DNA of 64,000 nucleotides. Origin: Nitzschia sp. DOCU1. Taxonomy: Eukaryota > Bacillariophyta > Bacillariophyceae > Bacillariales > Bacillariaceae. A program made the translations under genes and the position numbers. Positions 20,201-29,251 of the stretch are shown piece by piece (the stretch's first letter is position 1; every line of letters begins with the position of its first letter). The notes beneath the pieces are model-generated. The model was not told the origin of the DNA, made no database searches, and saw only the letters and a program-made list of their open reading frames with translations. The stretch lies in NCBI GenBank assembly GCA_951394045.1, contig OX595985.1:3286001-3350000 (forward strand). Direction: 5' to 3'.

Positions 20201-20268
20201 GAAAAGTTCAAGAGCATCTGGCCCAGTCGTTTCCCCTTATCCAAGCGAAGCAGACGAAAGGCTCTTGA
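17266..20268 (+). CDS. Two-domain membrane-anchored glycosyltransferase
   Basis: A 1000-residue host protein, open without introns. A basic N-terminus precedes one hydrophobic segment (about 31-50, L-G-R-T-L-C-G-L-A-L-F-S-C), a type II anchor typical of Golgi enzymes. Domain 1 (about 100-400) is a GT-A-like nucleotide-sugar fold with the metal-binding D-P-D-I-W near 218. A linker resembles those of bacterial polysaccharide transferases (D-L-Q-K-A-F-Q-D-P-T-G near 545). Domain 2 (about 610-990) is GT-B/GT4-like, with S-E-G-Y-G-L-N-I-L-Q-A-M then G-V-P-V-I-A-T near 875; the second Glu of the usual E-x7-E is Gln. It probably adds two sugars in glycan or polysaccharide assembly. Exact sugars are unknown. 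The fusion resembles bacterial enzymes, so old transfer is possible. Confidence 0.85.
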   Translation: MQMFKKVNMKKRYRLTAMTKRKGRERNQLGRTLCGLALFSCGVLLHLHHRVLRYVPVVEDPPPNESHLLPSLNLGNKNAAENLWGTAVSLHAAAVSHSPPEGSQPDTCIITTAAWNKCGFVWTLYDTIKVSNPKINCFVWYVSDINLPFDEKASNKVQQILSEAPFEIVTMDQLTEFTISSTKQAAFIFDEASFALMLRPFALKYTFHVLGASSAIYLDPDIWVGDSLSEVQEYLDTKSVVTTLHTTKPLPEYGISLSDAVFVKAGVFNLGFLGFSRTTPALAFLDVWCEAAFKCIEIQEGAVHFGDTWGNLLLSYFSENDYYAFRDSRYNVAPWNLHYNSANLVLKDGRPYFIDDWSAKKGRPVVFFHFSGVSVLDSNDNDAIDQYLTRYTTLGYFPILREIVYTYLTLLGRHGAHDYRAIPYGTLLFGDSGIEVEQWMRLRYADMVYNKQAQDLRPSKFLPDAESPYNIESWSRVSKALFRQQVHLDPFCPSLDKCQGEPGTAKLTYLEWLMSGPHHMSVNMEGRFYYSDIMHRVWQGRTDLQKAFQDPTGRSYAAFSNWFETYALRENMVSKGIYERWRATRDYHISHHWEFHRQVSSISDVGVNVFGWHLASFGIALAAVNLVNAIRSVDGRVVPVHFPELPHVSTYFRLESLDYSLSRSYPEAVNLFVANPNLAESARREMPFIWDSKYNIAWWFWEVEKLPDDMLNALADYDEIWLPSQFVLDAVRQTPGYDGTPLRVLPIPTAMQKEMILLSPIAVARDPQEAALDDIPDDAFVFLVVFDFYSVVQRKNPEAAVRAFVNAFPQDQDKQHKYRLVVKTSHGSVEGIQALRDLAGNDPRVQVLTEILTHAEMNNLQQRADCYVSLHRSEGYGLNILQAMVKGVPVIATNYSGNVEFFRAVTQFLGTCHFAVPYKIVQLEESYGPYGEGNHWADPDHEFAVKAMRTVVQNDCKVRHGQRMTEAVYAQFGMEAVGRKVQEHLAQSFPLIQAKQTKGS

Positions 20269-20418
20269 GGATGCAGACAGAGTGAACAACTAAGACATCA
20301 TCATTACCCGCCGAACTATGCAAGTAGCTACAATTCCTGATAACCTCACTAACTACTACTAGGTGGAACACTAGATAATCACTGCAGCTGCTAGCCACTA
20401 CTTACCTTTTTTGTTCTT
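20269..20418. other. Convergent intergenic spacer
   Basis: 150 bp between the stops of the glycosyltransferase (TGA) and the methyltransferase (TAA). It presumably holds both polyadenylation regions; no clear signal is identified. Confidence 0.5.
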
Positions 20419-21528
20419 TTAGACAGTAGTAAGTCTAGGATTTCGCCAACCTTGCACGCCGTCAATGGCTATGTTCGTCGTTCCTGGTGAAAAAATGGCT
20501 GTCCGATCCACTTCCAAAATCCAACCCGCCTGTGATAGGCGTTGGTGCATGAGTCCTTCGGCAAGTCGGGAATGACATCCGACAAAAATATATGCCACGT
20601 GCTCATTGAGGTATGGCATCGACTTTTCGGTAATGACATTTACTTCGGCTCCTTGAATGTCAACATGGAGAAGGTCGATAAGGACTGTATCCGACCCTGC
20701 CGCTTCCGCCAAAGATACCATGGCAAGTGGTTGATAATTACCACTTGCAATTTCTTGATTATAGGTTTCCAAATCCAATCCATATTTGGCTTCCAATCCA
20801 TACGATGCCATAGATCCGTCTGCACCTTGGGCCGACGAGTTGGGCCACAATGCCAAACCGGCTTGATCGGAGGCCGCACCACGAAAGACGCGGTACTCGT
20901 TCGGACTTCGACCATTGATCTCTTGACCCCGCTTTAGCAAGTCAATCATGGCAGGATCTCCCTCTACGCCTATCGTTAGAATGGTCTTGCCCAATTGTTT
21001 GGCCGCGGCACCAGCATTCAAAAGCCAGCATCCCCATCCGGCCCCCAGTTCCATCATCGTAAACGTATCCCCAGAAAGTTCAACGGCTCGAAAGACGGCA
21101 GCCCATTCTGCCACATCGGCATGCCAATTATTCAGAAGTGGTGGGGCCTCAACTTGGCCCTGGCGTGATCCCACGAAGTCCTTGTGCACATCTGGGAGGA
21201 TTTTGATTCCTAGAAAGTTTGTAAAAACACCGGGCGTTGGCTGGACATTTGGTACAGTATGCTTGTGGATTAACGCTTCGGCGTTAAAGACGGAATCAAA
21301 GTATGCAAATCGACGAGAGCCGTCCTCAGGCGGTGGGGGTGAAGATGGCACAGCAGGAGGACAGTGTTCTTGTTGGAATAAAGTAGGAGGACAAACGTTT
21401 TGCGTAGTCGCAAGAAAGAAGCAGAGAATTCCGATTACAAATAGCAATACGACATTCTTGCCTCCGTTTGAACAGTGAAATCGTCTGCTCCTAGTAGTTT
21501 CATCATTATATCGTGGGGCCATCATCAT
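20419..21528 (-). CDS. FkbM-family methyltransferase, membrane-anchored
   Basis: A 369-residue host protein. Residues about 26-42 (V-V-L-L-F-V-I-G-I-L-C-F-F-L-A) form a single N-terminal membrane anchor, followed by a Pro-rich stem. The SAM-binding loop is M-E-L-G-A-G-W-G near 159-166. The motif H-V-D-I-Q-G-A-E near 285 is diagnostic of FkbM-type methyltransferases, which usually O-methylate sugars or small molecules. The layout suggests a Golgi-lumen enzyme that methylates a glycan. It faces the glycosyltransferase tail to tail, 150 bp apart; a shared pathway is plausible but not shown. The start is the first of three tandem Met codons. Confidence 0.85.
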   Translation of the reverse strand: MMMAPRYNDETTRSRRFHCSNGGKNVVLLFVIGILCFFLATTQNVCPPTLFQQEHCPPAVPSSPPPPEDGSRRFAYFDSVFNAEALIHKHTVPNVQPTPGVFTNFLGIKILPDVHKDFVGSRQGQVEAPPLLNNWHADVAEWAAVFRAVELSGDTFTMMELGAGWGCWLLNAGAAAKQLGKTILTIGVEGDPAMIDLLKRGQEINGRSPNEYRVFRGAASDQAGLALWPNSSAQGADGSMASYGLEAKYGLDLETYNQEIASGNYQPLAMVSLAEAAGSDTVLIDLLHVDIQGAEVNVITEKSMPYLNEHVAYIFVGCHSRLAEGLMHQRLSQAGWILEVDRTAIFSPGTTNIAIDGVQGWRNPRLTTV

Positions 21529-21885
21529 GATTATATCGATGATGATGACAATGATAACGATAAAAGTGTCGGAATAGTGTTACGCAAAGGAGCAACAACT
21601 GTGCAAAGGCAAGGGCGGATGTGATGAGAAACGTGACAATACTAAGGCGCCGCGGGAATACGTGCTAAAAGTCAACATTCCCTTTTAGCTTTGTGGTGGG
21701 CGAGGACTGACGTAGAGGAAAGAAAAAAGGCGAAATGCCAAAGGTCTCTACCTCTAGCTACCGTAGTCTGCCAACAGGGGCTTAAATTTAATCCACCAAT
21801 TATTATCAGTCATCATCCCAACATATGCCTCGTAGGGTCATCCGCAGCGAAATCCGATTTCGCACATCTCTAAACCACGCGATTT
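21529..21885. other. Upstream region of the methyltransferase; dispersed repeat at its end
   Basis: It contains the presumed promoter (minus direction) with GATGATGATGACAATGATAACGA near the start codon. At 21836-21885 lies one copy of a dispersed repeat (GTCATCCG ... ACGCGATTTCATC) into which X2 inserted. Confidence 0.4.
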
Positions 21886-22050
21886 CATTAAATCTAGCAA
21901 GGAGTGGCGGACGATTCAAGCACAAACACACATACGATGGATGGTGATTCAACAATTGGACGAAACAAAATTGTGACCTTACTTTATATCGCGGGCATTT
22001 CCAGTCCCGCCTGAGTCCCTAATCTTGGCGACTATCACGGGGAATTAACG
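21886..22050 (-). repeat. X2 3' LTR (165 bp)
   Basis: Reverse complement of the X1 LTR, with the same CGTTAATT/TTTAATG ends. Confidence 0.9.
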
Positions 22051-22205
22051 GTCCCCTCAATGCTACTCGGATACTATATGATCCGATGGCATTGTCATCT
22101 CTTGCCTAAGGGTTACCACCTCTTTGGATGGACGTCTAACTCCAACAGATCCCTCGCGAAAGGTCACTGCCACCCTGCGGAGCCAAACGCATCTTCGACA
22201 TCAAC

Positions 22206-25200
22206 CTAAAACATAACCTTCGAACATAATCTCTTTCTCTCCGGTCCAGTTTGAATCTTGGTCAGCATATCAGCCAGGTTCGATTGTGTAGACTCATACC
22301 CAATACGAATGATATCGGCCGCAGCCTTTGAACGAACGTAGTGATACGCAATGGAATTCGACTTCTTCTTCAGCATCGATTCGGGGACGCTTGTATTCTT
22401 CACGACGGACATGTTGTCAACTCTAACATTGGCATAGCCCTCAATAGGGATGCCCATCATTCTCAGCTTGTAGCGCAACGCTTCCAACAACTCAACTCCG
22501 GTTTTTAAAGCCATGAACTCGGAGCCAAACGAACTTGTTTCAACACTGTTCTGTTTCTTTGAGTACCAAACAATTGGCGCTCTGTTCAAGAAAATCAACA
22601 CACCTGTGCGCGACTGTCGAGTAACAAGGTTAGCAGCATGCGAAGCATCAACGAACATAGTAATTACCACTGGTTTTCCTAATGGTTTTGGTGTGTCCGG
22701 CGGCCATTCATCTTTAGCCCACGGATAGAATTCCGACCAATCGCATTTGGGTAACTCTTCCCACTCCATGTAGGCGTCATCCATAACAAGTTTTGATCGA
22801 TCATGAGACTTCAAATATGCAAAAATGTGTAGCACCGCATCCAGATGCCCTTTCCTCGGGCACGCATTATACGCTGACAGCATCGAAACCTCTCCGCAGA
22901 TGTCAATTCTCCCCAACTCAACAATCCAACGCAAAATTCCAATACATTGCATGTAAAATGATACACCGTCGTCATTCAGTAGTGGCGACGAATCCAGCTC
23001 TGGTCTGTAGCCATTCGGTAGTACAGAGCTGACCTTATTCTTCAGGGTCCCATCGATCCGTAATTGGATCACGCGGATTGCTTCTTTCACGTACTCCTCT
23101 GAACCAATGGCCCATTTAAAATTAGCATCACCGTCAATCCAATATTTGGAGATTGAGGCTCCTAGATAGGATGTTGGCTCTCCCACTGACTCTGGTTTCA
23201 ATAGGAACCGATCATTAAGATCGTTCAGGATTGACTTTGGATCGTGAGAGACACACAGCAAGTCGTCAGTATACACAAGTAAATACTCATAATATTTTTC
23301 GCCGTTCGGGTGCAATGCCTCACGACGCCAAACATCCATATCAGCACGGCATGGAATAAATTGCAATTCCTCCCTCAAAACCTTTGCACAATGAGACCTC
23401 CATGAAAATCCTGCGGACGATAATCCATAGAGTGCCTTAATGATCACAGCTCTCCGACCCTGGAGAGAGCCAAACTCCGGACCTAGGATTGTGTGAACCT
23501 TTTCTGCGCAAGGCGCATGCAAGTAAGCTCCTGCGATATCGGCAGACAAAATGTTAAGACCATTCAAAGCGGCAATAAGGAATGCAATTCGTATACTTTC
23601 CCGCGTCACAACCGACGCATATGTAATCGATGACGGCGCCTCGGTCTGATCGCCTCTTGCGCAGATCCGGGCCTTTCTTGTCAGATCCATTTTAACATCA
23701 AAAATAATCATCAGGTCGATCTGCTGCGACCCTACTGGTGGTTGTTCACTGTCTTCAAGGACTTTTAAGGCAGGCAGCACAGTTTTAACTTCCTTGGCCA
23801 TTGCCTTCTCCCACAGGTCAGTACCGGTTTCAGCATCAATAGCTCGTGCCCGGGCCACGTCCATGGGCCCCGGGACTTCGATTCCAAATTTCTCATTTTT
23901 GCGACGAATCGCGCGACGTTTGACTGCTTTCAAAATCCGATCACGTTTTCGGAGAGTATAGGGAACCCACCAAACAAACACCGGTTCTTCAACAAGTTTA
24001 TTTGCGACAGCATACTCCGCCAGTTGCACTGGATAGCCCTCTTTCGCATCCTTCAGCGAGAGCCATTCAGTTGATCCATCGACCATTTCGGCACAAACTT
24101 TCCATCCTTTCGTTGTTCTCTTGGGTATTCTCTGGCCATGACGCTCAATCCAAGCATCATCTTTCGACAAGGCACTCCCATCACGCTTGTGGTCGACGAA
24201 CTCTTTCAAATGCATGACGGTGTAGCCTTCATCATCAACTGTGGCATAAATTGCTTCCGCGATCTGGTTAGCATTGTACGCTTCAACATGACCATCATCA
24301 AATTCAACTTCGTAGATGCTCGTGTCAAGGATAGGATTGTCATGGTAGAAACCAATGAATTTCCCATCAGGGCCACGCTTCCGGCCCTTTACGATACCTG
24401 TGAAAAACGAATTACCGTCACCCGAGGCCATACGAACTTTTGATGACACATATTTGTCAAATGCAAGCTGGTCCTCTTCCTCATCAACTGGAGGCGGTTC
24501 CCATTGGTGGAATTTCCGCTCCCTTTCTTCTTCATCGTCGTCGTATCTCTCATATTCCGGAACGGTTGCCTCGACACGGATAAACCGATCATCATCTTCT
24601 TCCGGCTCGACAGAAATTCCTTTTATTCGGTTACCAAGCGACACCTTTAACTTTTCAGTGAACTCCTTTTTCGTTTGCTTAATGTCCTCGGAGCGATGCT
24701 CCTCGGGCAACAGCGGAATGACTGAAGTACGATGCAAAATTGTCCCCTTCGAGGTCAGCACGGCGAAGCAGAGCTCGTCTCCAACTTCAAAGCTTGGGCC
24801 AAGCCAGCGAGTGAGCTGCTTTTTCGGTTGGGTTGATTCTGCCGGCGACCGAGACCAACACCAATCGTAGAACGCAAAGTCCACGAGATGTGAAATATCT
24901 GCAGTATTACCTGTAATAATTGTAGTGGCGCATTCACCTTCTTGCTCGGGGTGATTTAAAACAGTGTGAGATCGTTGTTCGCAACAAGTCATAAAGCATC
25001 TGTCCCACAAAACAGCTGGTACGTTACGTGAGGTCATCGTCCTTTCATACAATCGGGTAACTTCCCGAATCGTGTCCTCCGCTCTTGCTTGGTTATGCAT
25101 GTAAGGCTCCACCAGATAAATAGGAACCTGCGCCTTTTGACAGCGCCTCAAGAATTCTCCTTGCGTTAAGGTAGTAGCCGAATCCGGAATAATCGCTTCA

Positions 25201-26288
25201 GGAAATCCGAATGCACGAAATAATTTATCCAGCGATGTATGAGCATCTTTTTCTTGTCGCAACGGGAAAGCTCGGCACCATTGAAATGTCGTAGCATAAA
25301 CTTGGAGGCAAGTAGTCCCCTCAAGCGATGTGCAGGGACCAAACTTCGTGTCGGTATACATAGCACATTTCAACCTTGGATACCGGAGCTGATAATGGGA
25401 GGGCCGAAATAAACGGTCCCCTGAGACCTTGCTCCAGTCTCTGATGGCACGTTGAGTCGTTTTGTTAAGCGTTCGTTGCGCGGCTTCAATCGAGATTCTC
25501 CAACGACGGGCCAGGGAATCTGCTTTAACCAACGTAGTTTTTGCAGTGGTCTTCACTCCCGATAAGGTAGCTGAAACTTTGTTCCCTAGGAATGCCGAAA
25601 GAGCCTGATTTTGTATCATTGACGCAACATTGAAAGCCGACACAAGACGCTTCGCCACGACAGAGTCGAGATTGTGAAAATTGTTACCGCCGACCGTTTG
25701 TCGCAGGTGTTCCTCTGCATTGTTGCAATGAGGATCGGACGGTTTCCATTCTAATTCACTCGTCATTCGAACATGAATATTGTTCACCGGATCGGTGGCC
25801 TCTTCTCTCGAGGGCTTTCTGCACGGAAAGAACGAAAAGGGTTTGTCATACTGCAGAGGGATCCGCAGGTCAGCAGTCCCCTCAATGATACAATGGTCCG
25901 TTGACTTTCGCTGAGCCGACGGAATCCTCAACAACGGGACATCATTAACAATCAGCTGGTTTTCTCGCAATTGATCCGGGCATAGCAGATGGCAACCCAT
26001 ACCCGGAACGACCAAAACATGGTCAAACAACAAAATAAAAGTTTGATAGGTGAGAGGGCAGTCGTACGCAACAGCGACCAAACACTCGCGAACTTTTGAA
26101 ATTGGGCCCATCGAAGCATGAAACCCATTCACTTCAATATCATATTGGTAGACATATAACACATAACATCCGCTCTCAGAGAAAGCGCAAGTATCCGCAT
26201 GAGAATCGAGCTCACATCTCCACACCTGAACCACAGCTCCAGACGACGACGATGCAATCCGGTGCAAGGATGCAGCTCTTCTTCCTAG
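22206..26288 (-). CDS. Pol polyprotein of Copia X2
   Basis: Same architecture as X1 pol, open from the codon after the gag UGA to TAG. Differences seen against X1 are Arg to Gln in I-P-L-x-Y-D-K, Ser to Asn in D-P-V-N-x-I-H and Pro to Leu in P-I-Y-x-V-E-P. None touches a catalytic motif. Protease D-S-H-A-D-T, the integrase D-D-E residues, RT Y-T-D-D and RNase H are all kept, so it may be active. Confidence 0.93.
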   Translation of the reverse strand, partial: LGRRAASLHRIASSSSGAVVQVWRCELDSHADTCAFSESGCYVLYVYQYDIEVNGFHASMGPISKVRECLVAVAYDCPLTYQTFILLFDHVLVVPGMGCHLLCPDQLRENQLIVNDVPLLRIPSAQRKSTDHCIIEGTADLRIPLQYDKPFSFFPCRKPSREEATDPVNNIHVRMTSELEWKPSDPHCNNAEEHLRQTVGGNNFHNLDSVVAKRLVSAFNVASMIQNQALSAFLGNKVSATLSGVKTTAKTTLVKADSLARRWRISIEAAQRTLNKTTQRAIRDWSKVSGDRLFRPSHYQLRYPRLKCAMYTDTKFGPCTSLEGTTCLQVYATTFQWCRAFPLRQEKDAHTSLDKLFRAFGFPEAIIPDSATTLTQGEFLRRCQKAQVPIYLVEPYMHNQARAEDTIREVTRLYERTMTSRNVPAVLWDRCFMTCCEQRSHTVLNHPEQEGECATTIITGNTADISHLVDFAFYDWCWSRSPAESTQPKKQLTRWLGPSFEVGDELCFAVLTSKGTILHRTSVIPLLPEEHRSEDIKQTKKEFTEKLKVSLGNRIKGISVEPEEDDDRFIRVEATVPEYERYDDDEEERERKFHQWEPPPVDEEEDQLAFDKYVSSKVRMASGDGNSFFTGIVKGRKRGPDGKFIGFYHDNPILDTSIYEVEFDDGHVEAYNANQIAEAIYATVDDEGYTVMHLKEFVDHKRDGSALSKDDAWIERHGQRIPKRTTKGWKVCAEMVDGSTEWLSLKDAKEGYPVQLAEYAVANKLVEEPVFVWWVPYTLRKRDRILKAVKRRAIRRKNEKFGIEVPGPMDVARARAIDAETGTDLWEKAMAKEVKTVLPALKVLEDSEQPPVGSQQIDLMIIFDVKMDLTRKARICARGDQTEAPSSITYASVVTRESIRIAFLIAALNGLNILSADIAGAYLHAPCAEKVHTILGPEFGSLQGRRAVIIKALYGLSSAGFSWRSHCAKVLREELQFIPCRADMDVWRREALHPNGEKYYEYLLVYTDDLLCVSHDPKSILNDLNDRFLLKPESVGEPTSYLGASISKYWIDGDANFKWAIGSEEYVKEAIRVIQLRIDGTLKNKVSSVLPNGYRPELDSSPLLNDDGVSFYMQCIGILRWIVELGRIDICGEVSMLSAYNACPRKGHLDAVLHIFAYLKSHDRSKLVMDDAYMEWEELPKCDWSEFYPWAKDEWPPDTPKPLGKPVVITMFVDASHAANLVTRQSRTGVLIFLNRAPIVWYSKKQNSVETSSFGSEFMALKTGVELLEALRYKLRMMGIPIEGYANVRVDNMSVVKNTSVPESMLKKKSNSIAYHYVRSKAAADIIRIGYESTQSNLADMLTKIQTGPERKRLCSKVMF

Positions 26289-27782
26289 TCAGTTGCTCCC
26301 ACCATTGTTTCGATTTCCATTATTATTTCGCCTGGTCATATTGTCCCCCATGTTGTTGTTGTTATTATTATTGTTCGTCGCTGGGGTGGTCGATGCTTCA
26401 TTCTGATTCGAGGTAAAAGTAGTTCCACCGGAAGATTGGGTAGAAGAAACATTTCTTTCACGATTACGGGCACGCTGTTCATTCACATAGTCTCGTTCCT
26501 CCCTGGTAAAAGTAGCCCAGATAGTTGGAGGGTACGACCCGTTGTTCAGCAGGTGTCCTGATTCAGAGAAGCGACCGCCGCCGCCACGACCACGACCTCC
26601 GCGACCGCGCCCCCCGCCACGGCCTCTCCCCTGATTCCTGCTCCCTCTTCCGCCTCTTCCTGAGGCATTGTATCCTCGGCCACCTCCACGGCCTGAATTA
26701 TCATTTTGTGTCACGGACGAAATATTACGAGGCAAGGGGTTACGCGAGGCCGACGATTCATTGGCAGCGAGTTGCCCGCCCAAGAAATCAACGGCTAGCT
26801 GATAGTCGTTCGAGCGACGATCATCCCCAGCAATTAATCCTTTTGCGACCTGGAGCTTCGGATCGCTGATAGCATCCAGGAGAGTACGAACTTTGGAGTT
26901 TTCACTCCTAGCCTCACCATGGTCAGCCAAATCGGTGAAGGCAGAAGTTAAACGAGCAACGAAGCCCTGCCAGGTAAAGTTGCGTGCTTTACCGTTCCAG
27001 AACGTTGTGGCGATAACACGATCAGCTTCCAATTTCAATTGATTAACGTGGCTTGCCCCAGTATACTGGGACTTGATGGCATGGTAAGCGGCCCGACCAT
27101 TCTTGGTCGAGGCATTGCCTTTCACGAAAGACCACGCCTCGGTCCCATGAGTAACATGGCGGACCATGAGCCATAGTTTCTCATTGTTGGCAGCATAAAC
27201 AGCCCCGTTGTGAGACGCACGACGAATAAGCTCCTCGTGGAATGAGGGCTGGCCATATCCAAGCGGGTCATTTGCGGGATCCGGAACATCGACAACGGTA
27301 CGAACGAGGTAAGCCAATGGAAGTCTCTCCAAGCCATAAGACGAGTGGACCCACGCTTCCATGTTTTCGATAGTTTCACGCGCTTTCTTGGAAGTAGTGA
27401 ACTTTTCGGGGAAGTCGGGATTCCCGGCAGCAATCACCTCATCAATCTGCAGCTTGTACTGCCACAAGGTTCTCAAAACGTTACGAGTTGCAGCAGCAGC
27501 GTTCCAAGGGCGACCAACAGCATACAAATAACGAAGATAATAGGCGAGTTGTTTCAAACGCAAAGCATGGTTCTGGCCAATGAGGACCCCGGGATTGGGG
27601 TTGCCACCAACCTGTCCCCCAGGACGACGAATGGTAGCACACAAACGATCAACATCATCATCGGTCAGTTGGCGAAACTCCTCAGGGTCATCAAAACCTT
27701 GGTCGGTGACAGCCGTGGACTGGGTCCCATCAAAACCAAGGGTGGCCTCAAGGTAATTACGAAAAGCGACAGCAGCAGCCAT
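26289..27782 (-). CDS. Gag of Copia X2
   Basis: 497 residues, the same as X1 gag by eye, with the RGG block and Asn run. A longer frame opens at 27881 because one A is missing from an upstream A run (5 in X1, 4 here). The extra 33 codons are probably not translated, or are specific to this copy. It stops at UGA 26291-26289, followed by CUA in the pol frame. Confidence 0.9.
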   Translation of the reverse strand: MAAAVAFRNYLEATLGFDGTQSTAVTDQGFDDPEEFRQLTDDDVDRLCATIRRPGGQVGGNPNPGVLIGQNHALRLKQLAYYLRYLYAVGRPWNAAAATRNVLRTLWQYKLQIDEVIAAGNPDFPEKFTTSKKARETIENMEAWVHSSYGLERLPLAYLVRTVVDVPDPANDPLGYGQPSFHEELIRRASHNGAVYAANNEKLWLMVRHVTHGTEAWSFVKGNASTKNGRAAYHAIKSQYTGASHVNQLKLEADRVIATTFWNGKARNFTWQGFVARLTSAFTDLADHGEARSENSKVRTLLDAISDPKLQVAKGLIAGDDRRSNDYQLAVDFLGGQLAANESSASRNPLPRNISSVTQNDNSGRGGGRGYNASGRGGRGSRNQGRGRGGGRGRGGRGRGGGGRFSESGHLLNNGSYPPTIWATFTREERDYVNEQRARNRERNVSSTQSSGGTTFTSNQNEASTTPATNNNNNNNNMGDNMTRRNNNGNRNNGGSN

Positions 27783-28267
27783 GTTGATCAGAAACGAACG
27801 TGGTACGAGGGTACGGTAACGAAAGATCCTTTTGATATCTTTTGGAGGATTTTTCCAGCATTGGTGAAATCGGCACATCACCTTGCTCAGTCACACATTC
27901 TGTCGAGCAAGACCGCAGGTACCATGTGCTAACGACAATCGCTGATCAGGCGATGCGCTCCACAAGGTTGCTTAAAAGGGTATACTTCGTGCATTGCACA
28001 TTTTTCTCTCTTAAATACCCGTGCCGTTAACCCCCGAACGCAGGGTTTGTATTTAGGTGCGTCCACCTAGTTGGCGCGCGCATACCAGCCCGTATGCGAG
28101 CATGGCAGTATGATCGCCAGTTTTGCCGCGTCGGATGCAAAACACGAAGCGACGACCATGGGCTTTCCTTTTTGCCTCTTTGCGCCGAATCTCCTCATCA
28201 TCTTTATGGAGAAACAGACATTGTCGTAGCCTTCCCAGGCTGTACGGAGACTCTGGGTCTGATAAAC

Positions 28268-28432
28268 CATTAAATCTAGCAAGGAGTGGCGGACGATTCA
28301 AGCACAAACACACATACGATGGATGGTGATTCAACAATTGGACGAAACAAAATTGTGACCTTACTTTATATCGCGGGCATTTCCAGTCCCGCCTGAGTCC
28401 CTAATCTTGGCGACTATCACGGGGAATTAACG
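28268..28432 (-). repeat. X2 5' LTR (165 bp)
   Basis: Matches the 3' LTR. The sequence inward of it on the minus strand again reads TGGTTTATCAGACC at the boundary. Confidence 0.9.
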
Positions 28433-28436
28433 ATTT

Positions 28437-29250
28437 CATCCACCCCGCCCACATAGTAAGGTCCACATCCCCCCACTCCCTGTGACGTAAGTCCTCGGTT
28501 GTCATCCGAGACGTTCGCCTTACCCCTAGGTACGTCCGCTGTGCACCTACTACACTACCTGGTACGCGATTTCATCGACTTGTTGCCACCACTGAAGTTC
28601 ATTCGGTCCCCCGAAGCCATGATGATTAGGAAAGGGGCAACATTAAGATTCTGGCAACTCAAGCATCACTCATTACCGACAGTAGTACTAGTAGGACGAT
28701 GTAGTGTCAAATCGAGAGAAACACCAGGTACTTCTTCCCTAGGGAACCAACTCAAACCTCTCCCGTCAAGCTTAACCCAACCCTTCTAGCCTCTCGATAA
28801 CGATTTCCCCATATTTCGCACACACAAGGGCAAACATCATGCTTTCGTAACACTAGAGAGATTCTGCAACATGCGATTTTGCAGCTCGTGCTTTCGTACA
28901 ACACTACACAATTTCCAAAGATTTCACAACACGTGATTTCGTTACAGGGCAAGCCCTTTAGATTTCGCAACACGCAGGCTTAGTGATACCAAGCCACGCT
29001 ATATATGCCCTTGACACGCGTGCTTGTTGCCATTTGCTGGGTTCATTGAACCTACGGAAGCCGATTCTCCAGTAATACTGTACTACCGTCGCGTGGTTGT
29101 ATATGTGCTCCAAGGAAAGGACGACCTGATTCTACAGTACATACGAGTGGCTGGGCTCGCCATGCTCGCCAACAACGGAACTTAACTTTAATTTTTATAC
29201 ATACCGTTAAAAAATAAAGTAAAGAGCCAAGAATCATTATGCCGGTCGAG
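28437..29250. other. Intergenic region with degenerate GATTTCG-AACAC repeats
   Basis: No supported gene. A third copy of the GTCATCCG ... ACGCGATTTCATC repeat is at 28500-28577. From 28800 to 28975 the word GATTTCG(C/T)AACACG and close variants recur about six times at irregular spacing (28863, 28920, 28934, 28960), like a decayed satellite. Confidence 0.4.
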
Positions 29251-29251
29251 C

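Larger units (their letters stand above)
21886..28432 (-). mobile_element. Ty1/copia (CoDi-type) retrotransposon X2, complete, inverted copy of X1
   Basis: Mirror image of X1: LTRs at 28268-28432 (5') and 21886-22050 (3'), both 165 bp. Flanks carry ATTT on the plus strand (21882-21885 and 28433-28436), i.e. AAAT in element orientation, as for X1. Pol differs from X1 at three residues. Removing X2 restores CACGCGATTTCATCCAC, a site also present at 8763-8775 without insertion. Confidence 0.93.

Noticed and set aside
27783..27881. 33-residue N-terminal extension of X2 gag as the true start
   Set aside because: It exists only because of a one-base difference in an A run and is absent from X1.
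22206..28432. X2 as a possible assembly duplicate of X1
   Set aside because: Flanks differ, orientation is reversed, and there are real differences (three Pol residues and one base in the leader A run).
10434..28432. X1 and X2 plus the two genes as a composite transposon
   Set aside because: Each copy has its own flanking AAAT/ATTT pair and an intact empty site, so they are independent insertions.
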